This document shows positions 1 to 8,241 of a stretch of 64,000 nucleotides of DNA, piece after piece. The position numbers and the translations under genes are program-made. Positions within the stretch are counted from its first letter, which is position 1; each line of letters starts with the position of its first letter. Under the pieces are notes generated by a model that searched no databases, was not told where the DNA came from, and worked only from the letters and a program-made list of their open reading frames with translations. Source of the DNA: DASXUG01 sp036504995 (GTDB lineage: Bacteria; Pseudomonadota; Gammaproteobacteria; Burkholderiales; Methylophilaceae); contig DASXUG010000005.1 in assembly GCA_036504995.1 (NCBI GenBank), positions 62,001 through 126,000 of the forward strand. The letters are read 5' to 3'.

Positions 1-721
1 GCAACACCGTCGCTACTACCGCCATGAGCAGGCACAACCAGTAAACTTGCGCAGGCAAGTGCATCGCCACCTGAATATCTTCACTGATTGCAAAGTGCGC
101 AGCACTGGCGACCGTGGCAATCAGCATGGTGTATGCCGTAAACAATGAGGCACCGAGGCGTGGGATAATGCGCCCGCTGCACACCAAATAAGCGGCATAA
201 ACAATCGCGCTAGCCAATACCAACAATGCGCCTAACAGGGTTTTGACGCTAGCATCATGTGGCACACTGACATCATGCCACACCACTAAAATCACCCCAG
301 CATAACTCGCCGCCAAAGCAAATACTTCACGACGGCTAATCGCGCGCTTGAATACAGCAGCACTCATTAACACCACCATGGTCGGGTAAAGAAATAAAAT
401 CACCCGCTCCAAACCCGCTGTGACATATTGCAAGCCAGCAAAATTCAACCACATCGAACCATAACCGCCAACCGTCGCCAACAACACAATGCCTACCAGC
501 TCTTTTCGGCTTAGGGCATCTTGCGTATGTTTTGAGCGCGCCCAAATTGCCAGCCCGACAAAAAATGGAATCGAAAACAGCATACGCAAGGCAATCAGGG
601 TGGCCGCGTCTACCGCGTAGACATACGCCAGTTTCACAATAATCGCCTTAGACGAAAATGCGATAGCTGATACCAGCACCATGATGGAACCAAAGTAGAT
701 ATGTTGTTTTTGAGTTTGCAT
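1..721 (-). CDS. EamA/DMT-family transporter, 3' end cut off by window
   Basis: This is an inner-membrane drug/metabolite transporter-superfamily permease. The first 240 codons are visible and the C-terminus lies beyond the left edge. Successive hydrophobic segments and the start of the first EamA repeat are seen (AFSSKAIIVKLAYVY near residues 20-35, LIALRMLF near 43-50, then GGYGSMWLNFAGLQY). The ATG at 721 is supported by an AAGGG ribosome site (729-733) with 7-nt spacing. The substrate is not readable from the sequence. E. coli EamA exports cysteine and O-acetylserine, and the Cys-codon leader just upstream makes a sulfur amino acid a reasonable guess, but that is inference. Confidence 0.85.
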   Translation of the reverse strand, partial: MQTQKQHIYFGSIMVLVSAIAFSSKAIIVKLAYVYAVDAATLIALRMLFSIPFFVGLAIWARSKHTQDALSRKELVGIVLLATVGGYGSMWLNFAGLQYVTAGLERVILFLYPTMVVLMSAAVFKRAISRREVFALAASYAGVILVVWHDVSVPHDASVKTLLGALLVLASAIVYAAYLVCSGRIIPRLGASLFTAYTMLIATVASAAHFAISEDIQVAMHLPAQVYWLCLLMAVVATVL

Positions 722-726
722 GTTAA

Positions 727-834
727 AGCCCTTAAATATGGGGCTCAACGAGGTGGGAAATAACTAAGATCAACCGCGGAGAGCCCGCGGTTGCAATGTT
801 ATGACGACTTATTTACACACAATAGCAACCGCAG
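727..834 (-). promoter_or_regulatory. Putative cysteine-responsive attenuator (competing RNA hairpins)
   Basis: On the minus strand, segment 1 (832-825, GCGGTTGC, inside the Cys codons) is perfectly complementary to segment 2 (794-787, GCAACCGC), extendable by a wobble and a GC pair. Segment 2 is also the left arm of a perfect 9-bp hairpin (793-785 with 779-771, loop 784-780). GGGCTC (786-781) in that hairpin can instead pair with GAGCCC (746-741). AGCCC (745-741) can pair with GGGCT (731-727), which covers the EamA Shine-Dalgarno. The pairings are seen directly; the switching model is inference. Confidence 0.65.
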
Positions 835-887
835 CAGTAGTTGGCTCGCAGCCAGACCGCCTTGGCAATAATCGCTGATGTGTACAT
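813..887 (-). CDS. Cys-rich leader peptide upstream of the EamA gene
   Basis: This short ORF of 24 codons ends in the residues NYCCGCYCV followed by TAA. Four of its last seven codons are Cys (TGC TGC GGT TGC TAT TGT GTG), the hallmark of a ribosome-stalling attenuator leader. An in-frame ATG at 899 would give a 28-residue form. A good sigma-70-type promoter ends a few bases upstream, so the 5' UTR would be very short and no Shine-Dalgarno is evident. Its Cys codons overlap the first arm of a set of competing hairpins that ends at the ribosome site of the downstream EamA transporter. Translation is inferred; Cys-tract leaders are known in mycobacteria, and I do not know of one described in this lineage. 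Confidence 0.7.
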   Translation of the reverse strand: MYTSAIIAKAVWLRANYCCGCYCV

Positions 888-909
888 AAAGTTTGTCATA
901 AGGATGCGA

Positions 910-938
910 ACTTTACGCAATACCAAACTTTAGGTCAA
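910..938 (-). promoter_or_regulatory. Promoter of the leader/EamA transcript
   Basis: On the minus strand TTGACC (938-933) and TAAAGT (915-910) are separated by exactly 17 bp. A start about 6-8 bases downstream of the -10 would put the mRNA 5' end only a few bases before the first ATG (899) of the leader peptide. Confidence 0.6.
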
Positions 939-984
939 GAGAAAAATATCGCACGTACTTCACGCGCAAAAAAACCAATTCGCT

Positions 985-1524
985 CTAGCCACTCCTTGCG
1001 ATGAGCTTGGCAAGATACTGCAAATTCAAGCCATCCACCTTAGGCTGCCATAGACTGGAGTTTTCAGGGAAATCTCTAAACTCGCCCGTGCGCACATAAC
1101 CCATGCGCTCATAAAATGCAATCAATTCGTGGCGCAGTGAAATAACTTCCATGTAGAAACCAATCACCCGCCACTCGCGCTGGCAAATAGCCTCTGCGGC
1201 TTGAATCAGTGATTTTCCATAGCCTTTATTTTGCATGGTTGGCTTAACGGCAATCATGCCGAAGTGTGCGGTGTTGCTGCCTGATAACTCTTGCCATTCG
1301 CAACAAATAGTCGCAACCACATGATCGCGCAATACACCAATCAAAATAAACGCATCTTTGCGTTTAATTACGCTAGCAATTTCTTGGGTAGTGGTACGCT
1401 TACCTTCCAGCAAGTCTGCTTCGGTTGTCCAGCCTGCGCGGCTCACGTCACCACGATAGGCGCTATTGACTAGTTGTGCAATGGCCTCTGCGTCAGCCAG
1501 CTCTGCTTTATGAAAATTTAACAT
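985..1524 (-). CDS. GNAT-family N-acetyltransferase
   Basis: A 179-residue GCN5-related acetyltransferase that transfers an acetyl group from acetyl-CoA to an unidentified amine. The acetyl-CoA-binding motif A is visible as MIAVKPTMQNKGYGKSLI in the middle of the protein, preceded by a central beta strand region, and the C-terminal part FYERMGYVRTGEFRDFP matches the usual motif B. The gene starts 4 bases after the symporter stop, so it is probably the last gene of the minus-strand operon. The substrate cannot be read from sequence. Confidence 0.85.
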   Translation of the reverse strand: MLNFHKAELADAEAIAQLVNSAYRGDVSRAGWTTEADLLEGKRTTTQEIASVIKRKDAFILIGVLRDHVVATICCEWQELSGSNTAHFGMIAVKPTMQNKGYGKSLIQAAEAICQREWRVIGFYMEVISLRHELIAFYERMGYVRTGEFRDFPENSSLWQPKVDGLNLQYLAKLIARSG

Positions 1525-1528
1525 ACGA

Positions 1529-2770
1529 CTACTTCACTATTTTTTGTACGATCAAGCTACCCACCATATCACCTTCAACATTGACGGCTGTACGCAGGGT
1601 ATCCAGCATACGGTCTATGGGTAACAAAATAGCGATCGCTTCGGCTGGCAAGCCAACACTTTGCAACACCATCACCATGGTCACCATGCCTGCACTGGGG
1701 ATGCCAGGGGCGCCAATAGCGGCAATCATCGCGGTCATAAAAACCACCAGTTGCTGGGCAAAACTAAGATCTACGCCCATCAAATTAGCAATAAATAGCG
1801 CGGCAGCGGCTTCGTATAAAGCAGTACCATCCATATTAATAGTTGCGCCTAGCGGTATTACAAAGCCAGCAATCTCAGGCCTCACATGCAAATGCTGCGT
1901 GGTACAACGTAAGGTCACAGGCAAAGTAGCAGAACTCGAGCTGGTAGCAAAGGCCGTGACTAAAGATTCCCGCGCGCCACGCCAAAACCACAGCGGCGTT
2001 TTGCCCGTAAATACAAACAGAATCAGTGGCAAAATAACCACGCCATGCAGTAATGTCGTGCCAACAATGACGGCTACGAACTTGGCTAGCGTCGCCAACA
2101 TGGCAACATCTTGTACTGTAATCAGCTTAATCAGTAATGCTGCAATACCGTATGGCGCCAAGTGCATCACCCAATTGACGACTTGCATGGTGATGTCCAA
2201 AGCCTCTTGTAGCAAGCCTAAAATGTTTTTATAACGCTCACCACCCACCACTAACGCAACGCCTAAGAATATGGCGAATATCAAAACTGCCAACACATTG
2301 CCTTCCGCCAAGGCTTTAAATGGATTGACAAACAAGCCATGTAAAAATGTAGCGAAAAACTCAGGTAGCGGCATTTGCTTCGCTTCAAAATTCTGCATAG
2401 CCTCTTGAAACAAGCCTACTGCCAAACCGCTGCCTGGCTTGAAGTAAAGACTTGCACTAATTCCTACCAACATGGCAATCGCCATGCTGCTCGCAAAAAA
2501 GATTAAAGTAGTGACCCAAACCTTGTGCATTTGTTGGTGTTGACGCAAATTGGCAATCCCACACGCAATGCTACAAAACACCAGAGGAATCAAAATCATT
2601 TTGAGTAAATCAACAAACAGCGTGCCGATGATGTTGGAAATATACAGCCCGTTTTTCACCACATGCTGCTCAGCCCCCAAGCCGTGAAAATACACCCCCA
2701 CCAGCACACCAATGACGGCACCGATAAAGATTTGTATATTTAGACTAAGCTTGAAGCTGGATGACTTCAT
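1529..2770 (-). CDS. Dicarboxylate/amino acid:cation symporter (DAACS family)
   Basis: A 413-residue secondary transporter of the glutamate/aspartate/C4-dicarboxylate family, in the inner membrane. Family signatures are present: the serine-rich re-entrant loop TAFATSSSSATLPVTL (roughly residue 270), the NMDGTALYEAAAALFIA segment (roughly 310) that binds cation and substrate, and DRMLDTLRTAVNVEGD near residue 390 for substrate contact. Its ATG overlaps the stop of the upstream methyltransferase by 4 bases (ATGA), implying translational coupling. Whether it carries glutamate, aspartate or succinate is not decided by the sequence. Confidence 0.9.
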   Translation of the reverse strand: MKSSSFKLSLNIQIFIGAVIGVLVGVYFHGLGAEQHVVKNGLYISNIIGTLFVDLLKMILIPLVFCSIACGIANLRQHQQMHKVWVTTLIFFASSMAIAMLVGISASLYFKPGSGLAVGLFQEAMQNFEAKQMPLPEFFATFLHGLFVNPFKALAEGNVLAVLIFAIFLGVALVVGGERYKNILGLLQEALDITMQVVNWVMHLAPYGIAALLIKLITVQDVAMLATLAKFVAVIVGTTLLHGVVILPLILFVFTGKTPLWFWRGARESLVTAFATSSSSATLPVTLRCTTQHLHVRPEIAGFVIPLGATINMDGTALYEAAAALFIANLMGVDLSFAQQLVVFMTAMIAAIGAPGIPSAGMVTMVMVLQSVGLPAEAIAILLPIDRMLDTLRTAVNVEGDMVGSLIVQKIVK

Positions 2771-4086
2771 TCTGCTTCTTTTGTATCAGCAACTGCAGCA
2801 TCTTTAGGCTCGGCTACTTTCGCAACTGCAGCAGCCTTCTCAAACACCGCCGCAAAAAAACCATCGGTTTGATGTAAATGCGGTAATAGTTTTAAATATT
2901 CGCCCGTGTTTAAGTCTATTTGTTGTTGTGTCAACACCTCGTTTGCGGGCACCAACTTAAACTCAGCATGACTGGCTAAAAAGGCTTCGGCAATTTGTTC
3001 GTTTTCTTCTTTTATCAAACTACAAGTCGCGTACACTAAACGACCACCCGCTTTTACCAATTTGGCGGCCCGTTCTAAAATGCGGGTTTGTTTCGCGGTT
3101 AGCTCAATAATATCCTGTGGGGTTTGGCGCCACTTTAAATCTGGATTGCGGCGTAAGGTACCTAAGCCACTGCAAGGGGCATCGACTAATACGCGGTCAA
3201 ACTTACCATTTAAGCGCTTTAATTTTGGGTCGGCTTCACTCGCAATCACCTGAGCATGCAGGTTAGATAAACCCGAACGCTTAAGTCTAACCCCCAAGTT
3301 ATCCAATCGTTTTTCAGATACATCAAAAGCGTATAAACGACCCGTATTGCGCATAATGGCACCCATCGCTAGGGTTTTACCCCCTGCACCTGCGCAAAAA
3401 TCAGCAATCATTTCACCGCGTCTTGGCGCGACGATTTGCGCTAAGATTTGACTACCTTCATCTTGCACCTCGATTTTTCCATCAGTAAACATTTTATGAC
3501 GGCTAATCGTCATTTTTTGCGGCATGCGTAAACCGAGGGGTGAAAATGGCGTGAGGGTAGGCACGGTATTTTCTTTGGCAAATAGCGCCAATATATCTTC
3601 ACGGCTAGCCTTAAGCGTATTCACGCGTAAATCTAAAGGTGCGGGCTGATGCATACTTCTGGCAATGGTGAGCGCTTGCTCTTCACCGTATTGCACCACT
3701 AAGGTATCCCAAAACCATTCAGGCAAATCGGCTTGCATATACTTAGGTAAATCATCTGTGTTTTTAGCCTTAATTTCTTTCGCCCACTCTTTTTGTTGGC
3801 TGTTGAGCGTTTCGTCTAAATCACGCATGCTCATGCCTTGCACGCGCAGTAACCAAGCTAACAGTAGCTTGCGTGGGTCATCACCGTCGCATACATACTC
3901 AAGGTAAGACTTACGACGTAAAACGCCATACACTGACTCCGCTACAAAAGCGCGGTCTTTGGTACCTAGCTCGCGGTTTTGCTTAAAAAACCAGCCTAAC
4001 TTGGCATCTGCAGGGCCAGTATTAGTCAGCACATCGGCTAACGCCATGCCTGCCAGACGTAATAAATTGGGGTTGATACTTTGCAT
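2767..4086 (-). CDS. RsmB/NOP-family RNA (cytosine-C5) methyltransferase
   Basis: A 439-residue AdoMet-dependent m5C RNA methyltransferase of the NOL1/NOP2/Sun family, cytoplasmic. The SAM site is ADFCAGAGGKTLAMGA (about 225-240). The two catalytic cysteines lie in VDAPCSGLGTLRRNP and YATCSLIKEENEQ, and DEGSQI precedes the Rossmann fold. An N-terminal helical part (about 1-130) replaces the NusB domain. It is not the true rsmB, which lies at 58931-60256, so its target is unknown. The C-terminus has an Ala/Lys/Glu-rich tail. It follows the DUF3108 gene by 29 bases. Confidence 0.88.
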   Translation of the reverse strand: MQSINPNLLRLAGMALADVLTNTGPADAKLGWFFKQNRELGTKDRAFVAESVYGVLRRKSYLEYVCDGDDPRKLLLAWLLRVQGMSMRDLDETLNSQQKEWAKEIKAKNTDDLPKYMQADLPEWFWDTLVVQYGEEQALTIARSMHQPAPLDLRVNTLKASREDILALFAKENTVPTLTPFSPLGLRMPQKMTISRHKMFTDGKIEVQDEGSQILAQIVAPRRGEMIADFCAGAGGKTLAMGAIMRNTGRLYAFDVSEKRLDNLGVRLKRSGLSNLHAQVIASEADPKLKRLNGKFDRVLVDAPCSGLGTLRRNPDLKWRQTPQDIIELTAKQTRILERAAKLVKAGGRLVYATCSLIKEENEQIAEAFLASHAEFKLVPANEVLTQQQIDLNTGEYLKLLPHLHQTDGFFAAVFEKAAAVAKVAEPKDAAVADTKEAE

Positions 4087-4115
4087 TATTGTTCTCGATT
4101 AAATGGTTATTACTA

Positions 4116-5222
4116 CTATTTTGCTGCAAGTGTATTGATTACTTGCTCATACACTTTGTCGTCTTTGTCTATTTTACGGATTTTCATGGGTAAGTAGTGA
4201 TAATCTATCCCTAGCCACAGTTCGAGCTTGCCTTCACCCTCATTGCTGCTTTTGGTAATGTGCAAAGTTTTAACCTTGCCTAAACCTGTTTCTATCTCTT
4301 CCTCTCCTTCAAAACGATAAGGATATTGATTTAATTTTCGCCCATTAGTCACGGTGATTTGCATTTCAGTCAGCGGCGGCACAAACATGAATTGATACAT
4401 AAAACTCAGCATATCTTGCGTGCCTGCTGGCAAATCGACCACGCTACTTGCCGCATTTTCTTGTAAGGTTAGTTTTGCTGATGCCCAATCGAAATCCGCG
4501 TGGTGCAACTTATTACCATCTTTACCAAACTGATGCGTAAAGCTACTGGGATTTAAGCCTGTTGAGCTGATCACCCCCTCACTCTTTTCAATATCTTTCG
4601 CCTTGACAAATGCCGCTGCAATGCCAGTTGCGTGGCGCTCGCTAGTCAGCCTGTAATGGCCATCCGTACTGCGCCTAAAATGCACATCAGCCTCGCCAAT
4701 TTTACCGTTGCGCAAGATATCAAATAACATATCAATTTGTGTTGGTAATTGATGCAGTTGATCTGCAGTGAGTCCTTGAGGCGCTTCCTCTTGTGGTGCA
4801 GTTTGTTCTGGCAGTTCTGACTTTTGCTCTGCTGCTTGATCAGGTGCTGCTAAATCAATGCCAGTCTTCGGTGCTATTTGTACCAATGGGTTATCAGGGG
4901 GCGCTGGCGGAGCCCCATTATTGACCACAGCATCAGGCGTTGCGGTTGGCTGAGAGGGTCTAGGTGTAGGCTTGGGTTTGCTCGGAGTAGCGTGTGCTGT
5001 TTTTTCAGTGGCAGGCTCGGCTACTACCACATTGGGTTGTGGCGGTGGTGACATCAACTCTACGCGAATATCATCGTGCGTATCACTCGCCCCATTTAAA
5101 CCGATTAACCGCCAATCAAAATGATCCAGCAACAAAAGGTGCAATAGCACAGAAAACAGCATCGCCAGCGCGAGCCGTTTTAGATTTTGCCAATCAATTA
5201 GCCCAGATAGACTACTCAACAT
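4116..5222 (-). CDS. DUF3108 protein with TonB-like N-terminus
   Basis: A 368-residue envelope protein of unknown function. One N-terminal membrane anchor (about 14-32, LALAMLFSVLLHLLLLDH) is followed by a Pro/Ala/Thr-rich stretch (about 55-115) and a Gln/Glu-rich linker, an arrangement like TonB or TolA stalks. The C-terminal ~200 residues are a DUF3108 domain: DFDWASAKLTL, SFMYQFMFVPP, KLELWLGIDYHYLP. The upstream neighbour carries the same domain, and the two genes overlap by 11 bases. A periplasmic role tethered to the inner membrane is inferred. Confidence 0.8.
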   Translation of the reverse strand: MLSSLSGLIDWQNLKRLALAMLFSVLLHLLLLDHFDWRLIGLNGASDTHDDIRVELMSPPPQPNVVVAEPATEKTAHATPSKPKPTPRPSQPTATPDAVVNNGAPPAPPDNPLVQIAPKTGIDLAAPDQAAEQKSELPEQTAPQEEAPQGLTADQLHQLPTQIDMLFDILRNGKIGEADVHFRRSTDGHYRLTSERHATGIAAAFVKAKDIEKSEGVISSTGLNPSSFTHQFGKDGNKLHHADFDWASAKLTLQENAASSVVDLPAGTQDMLSFMYQFMFVPPLTEMQITVTNGRKLNQYPYRFEGEEEIETGLGKVKTLHITKSSNEGEGKLELWLGIDYHYLPMKIRKIDKDDKVYEQVINTLAAK

Positions 5223-5922
5223 TCACGCTAGATAACACTTGGTCAATGGTCGCACCCGTATCATCATGCAAAACGATACGCACAGGCAGATGGTAGTTTT
5301 CTGCCCCTAGCCACAACTCTTTTTTATCATCTTTAGGGTCAGTGCTGGCGTTGATCAGATGCACTGTTTTGTATTTTGCTGACGGGGTTTCTACAGACGC
5401 ATCGCGCTCTAACACTTTGTAGTTATATACGCGTAAATTTCTACCTGTGGTCAGCGAAACTGCTACTTCCTCACCCTTAACAGGCGCATACATAAACTGA
5501 TAAGCAAAGCTGGCTAAATCTTGTGCGCCTTTATCTAAAGCCACGCTTTCCACATTGCCTTTGTTATTGATGGTGAGCGTACTTGCTGCCCAATCAAAAT
5601 CCGCACTTTGATTTTTTTTGTTATTTTGCAGCGCCTCAAAGTGGCTTGGCTTTAAACCTTCCGCCGTCACCTCGCCCTCACTCGTCAACACACGCTTGCC
5701 AAACAAAGCGTACACGCCCTTACCTTTGGTGACGCTTTCCAGCGTGTATCGGCCATTTTCAACGACAAAACGTTCATTCACAGTAGCAAAAGGTTGACCA
5801 TTTCTAGTCACCTGATACTCCATTTCAACCTTTTGCGGTACTCCAGAAACCTTATTCGCCGCAAAAGTAGCGTTGACGCTTAAAACCAAAGCTAACAGAT
5901 AGATGTGTGCAAGTATTTTCAT
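5212..5922 (-). CDS. DUF3108 periplasmic protein
   Basis: A 236-residue secreted protein: a signal peptide (about 1-21, ending AFA-like TFAAN) followed by one DUF3108 domain with SADFDWAASTLTI, SFAYQFMYAPV and KKELWLGAENYHLPV. These match the C-terminal domain of the downstream gene, so the pair arose by duplication. Its 3' end overlaps that gene by 11 bases, implying coupled translation. The domain is widespread in betaproteobacteria next to purine genes and methyltransferases, with no assigned function known to me. Confidence 0.8.
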   Translation of the reverse strand: MKILAHIYLLALVLSVNATFAANKVSGVPQKVEMEYQVTRNGQPFATVNERFVVENGRYTLESVTKGKGVYALFGKRVLTSEGEVTAEGLKPSHFEALQNNKKNQSADFDWAASTLTINNKGNVESVALDKGAQDLASFAYQFMYAPVKGEEVAVSLTTGRNLRVYNYKVLERDASVETPSAKYKTVHLINASTDPKDDKKELWLGAENYHLPVRIVLHDDTGATIDQVLSSVNVE

Positions 5923-5975
5923 GGGATGTTTTTCTCTAAAAATGAAGTTTAATTGCTTACCATGAAAATTTAACG

Positions 5976-5998
5976 CGCCAACACCATTTTGGTTGGCG
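5976..5998 (-). terminator. Hairpin after purM
   Basis: CGCCAAC (5976-5982) pairs with GTTGGCG (5992-5998) immediately downstream of the purM stop on the minus strand, followed by a T-rich stretch. It is probably a weak terminator between purM and the DUF3108 genes. Confidence 0.45.
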
Positions 5999-5999
5999 A

Positions 6000-7061
6000 T
6001 TAAACCACCACTGTTGCGTGCTCACCAGTTGCTTGCTTACGAATATGGCCGATTCTCCAAACTTGTTCGCCCTCCGCTGCCAATAAATCTTGTGCAGCTT
6101 GTGCATTGTCAGCGGACATAATCACCACCATGCCAATACCGCAGTTAAAGGTTTTGTACATTTCAGAATCTGCCACATTACCTTGTGCTTGCAACCATGT
6201 GAATAAAGGAGGCATAGCCCAGCTGCCTTTTTTCACTTCAGCGGTTAAACCTTCTGGCAATACACGCGGCACGTTTTCGGTAATGCCGCCGCCTGTGATA
6301 TGCGCCATGCCTTTCACGGGCATGGTTTCGATCAATTTGAGTAAAGGCTTCACATAAATACGTGTGGGCGCCATCACTACATCGCGGAACGGCTGACCAT
6401 TGAAGTCGCTATCCATATCAATACCTGACTTCTCTATCAACTTGCGAATTAATGAATAACCGTTTGAGTGTGCGCCACTTGAAGCCAAGCCAAGCACCAC
6501 ATCACCTTCTGCAATGGTGGTGCCGTTAATGATTTTTTCTTTATCCACGCAGCCTACTGCAAACCCGGCCAAGTCATATTCACCCGCTGGGTACATGCCT
6601 GGCATTTCAGCAGTTTCGCCGCCCACCAACGCACAGCCTGATTGCTCACAACCTTGTGCAATGCCCTTAATAACAGCCGCCGCCGTGCCTACTTCTAATT
6701 TGCCACAAGCAAAATAATCCAAGAAAAATAGTGGCTCTGCACCTTGCACTAAAATATCGTTCACGCTCATTGCAACTAAATCAATACCGACGGTATCGTG
6801 TTTATTGAGTTGAAAAGCTAGCTTGAGCTTTGTGCCCACCCCATCTGTACCTGACACCAGCACTGGGTTTTTAAATTTTTTCGGCATTTCAAATAATGAA
6901 CCAAAGCCACCAATTCCACCCAAAACCTCTGGGCGCATGGTACGCTTGGCAAATGGCTTAATTTGTTCGACCAAAGCATCGCCTGCTTCAATGTCAACGC
7001 CAGCATCACGGTAGCTGATTGAAGGGTTTGCAGTTTGATTGTTTGGTTGGTCAGAATTCAA
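6000..7061 (-). CDS. purM: Phosphoribosylformylglycinamidine cyclo-ligase (AIR synthetase)
   Basis: PurM converts FGAM and ATP to AIR in step five of de novo purine synthesis, in the cytoplasm. Family landmarks: SYRDAGVDIEAGDALV at the N-terminus, VSGTDGVGTKLKLAF, GGETAEMPGMY, SSGAHSNGYSLIR and HITGGGITENVPRVLP. I take TTG at 7061 as start (353 codons), with GAGA 6 bases upstream, because the TTG at 7082 has no ribosome site. PurM relatives begin only 10-20 residues before SYRDAGVDI. It is transcribed divergently from the AI-2E-type permease. Confidence 0.93.
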   Translation of the reverse strand: MNSDQPNNQTANPSISYRDAGVDIEAGDALVEQIKPFAKRTMRPEVLGGIGGFGSLFEMPKKFKNPVLVSGTDGVGTKLKLAFQLNKHDTVGIDLVAMSVNDILVQGAEPLFFLDYFACGKLEVGTAAAVIKGIAQGCEQSGCALVGGETAEMPGMYPAGEYDLAGFAVGCVDKEKIINGTTIAEGDVVLGLASSGAHSNGYSLIRKLIEKSGIDMDSDFNGQPFRDVVMAPTRIYVKPLLKLIETMPVKGMAHITGGGITENVPRVLPEGLTAEVKKGSWAMPPLFTWLQAQGNVADSEMYKTFNCGIGMVVIMSADNAQAAQDLLAAEGEQVWRIGHIRKQATGEHATVVV

Positions 7062-7133
7062 GTTGCGTCTCGCTTTCCACAAGATAAAAACAGCTCAATT
7101 AAAAATAGCTGAGCTAAAAGGTTGTTTGAATAC

Positions 7134-7139
7134 TATAAT
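7134..7139 (+). promoter_or_regulatory. -10 box before the AI-2E-type permease
   Basis: A consensus TATAAT lies 10 bases before the ATG at 7150, so the transcript would have almost no leader. No good -35 hexamer is visible at 16-18 bp. Confidence 0.4.
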
Positions 7140-7149
7140 TTTACCCGAA

Positions 7150-8229
7150 ATGACTCAAAAAAATGAAAAAGGATTACCAGATTACCGCTTGATTTTGCTT
7201 GCGATTGCTTGCATATGGCTTGTTTACTTGCTTTTGCCCATACTTTCGCCTTTTTTAATCGCAGTAATTCTGTCTTACATTTGCAACCCGCTAGTCGATA
7301 AATTAGCGCGTGTTCAAATCGCCACGCGAAAAATTGGGCGCATATGGGCGAGTCTGGCTGTGATGTTATTACTGGCACTGATCTTATTGGCCATCCTATT
7401 AATTGTGACCCCGCTGTTGCAAAAAGAAACCAATACCGTTATTGAGCGTTTACCTTACTACCTTAATAACTTTCGCGCGCAAGTTGAACCGTGGCTAATG
7501 CAGCACTTTGGCATCAGCCCCATTTTTGACACCGCACAATTGCAGGATGTGCTGACCAAAAACTGGAAAAGTGCCTCAAATTACCTGGGGCAGTTTTTGC
7601 TAGCCCTGAGTAACCATGGCTTGGCACTTATCGGCTGGCTGGCGAATTTATTATTATTGCCTGTAGTGCTTTTTTACTTGTTACGTGATTGGCACGCACT
7701 GATTGCCAATATTGCCGAAACTATCCCACGCCCATGGCTGAGCAAAACCACAGAAATTGCGCAAGAAATCGACCAAGTGCTATCAGGCTTCTTGCGCGGA
7801 CAACTCTCTGTCATGCTGTCCATGAGCTTTTTTTACTCTGTGGGCCTATTATTTACTGGCTTAGAACTCGCCATCCCTATCGGCTTATTATCAGGGCTGC
7901 TTGGCTTTGTGCCGTATCTGGGGATCATCACAGGCATCTCACTGGCCAGCCTTGCTACTATTTTGCAATACTCAAGCTTCGACCACCTTATCCCCGTATT
8001 AGCTGTTTTTGGCGCAGGGCAAGTGATTGAAGGCATGTGGCTCACCCCTTGGTTAGTGGGTGATCGCATCGGCCTGCATCCAGTTGTCGTCATATTTGCA
8101 CTGCTGGCAGGCGGCCAACTGTTTGGTTTTACGGGTATTCTTGTTGCGCTACCTGTTAGCGCTGCGATTGCCGTTGGTTTACGCCATGCCAAACAACACT
8201 ATTTACAAAGCGATATTTACCTCAAATAA
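7150..8229 (+). CDS. AI-2E-family (PerM-like) membrane transporter
   Basis: A 359-residue inner-membrane protein of the PerM/AI-2E family, with hydrophobic helices at about 15-50, 65-95, 150-180 and a cluster from 210 to the end. Family features include the FYLLRDW motif in the middle and GLLGFVPYLGIITGI in the C-terminal half. The ATG at 7150 is chosen because a nearby in-frame start at 7039 would run into purM and lacks conservation with the family. Members export quorum signals or Na+ in some species; the substrate here is unknown. Likely co-transcribed with hda, which begins 12 bases later. Confidence 0.85.
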   Translation: MTQKNEKGLPDYRLILLAIACIWLVYLLLPILSPFLIAVILSYICNPLVDKLARVQIATRKIGRIWASLAVMLLLALILLAILLIVTPLLQKETNTVIERLPYYLNNFRAQVEPWLMQHFGISPIFDTAQLQDVLTKNWKSASNYLGQFLLALSNHGLALIGWLANLLLLPVVLFYLLRDWHALIANIAETIPRPWLSKTTEIAQEIDQVLSGFLRGQLSVMLSMSFFYSVGLLFTGLELAIPIGLLSGLLGFVPYLGIITGISLASLATILQYSSFDHLIPVLAVFGAGQVIEGMWLTPWLVGDRIGLHPVVVIFALLAGGQLFGFTGILVALPVSAAIAVGLRHAKQHYLQSDIYLK

Positions 8230-8241
8230 GTACCTCCGCAC

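Noticed and set aside
1476..2234. A 252-codon open frame opposite the symporter
   Set aside because: Its composition is that of an antisense shadow; the symporter on the other strand has full family motifs.
7039..7149. Longer start for the AI-2E-type permease
   Set aside because: Overlaps the purM start region; the added residues lack similarity to the family, and ATG 7150 fits.
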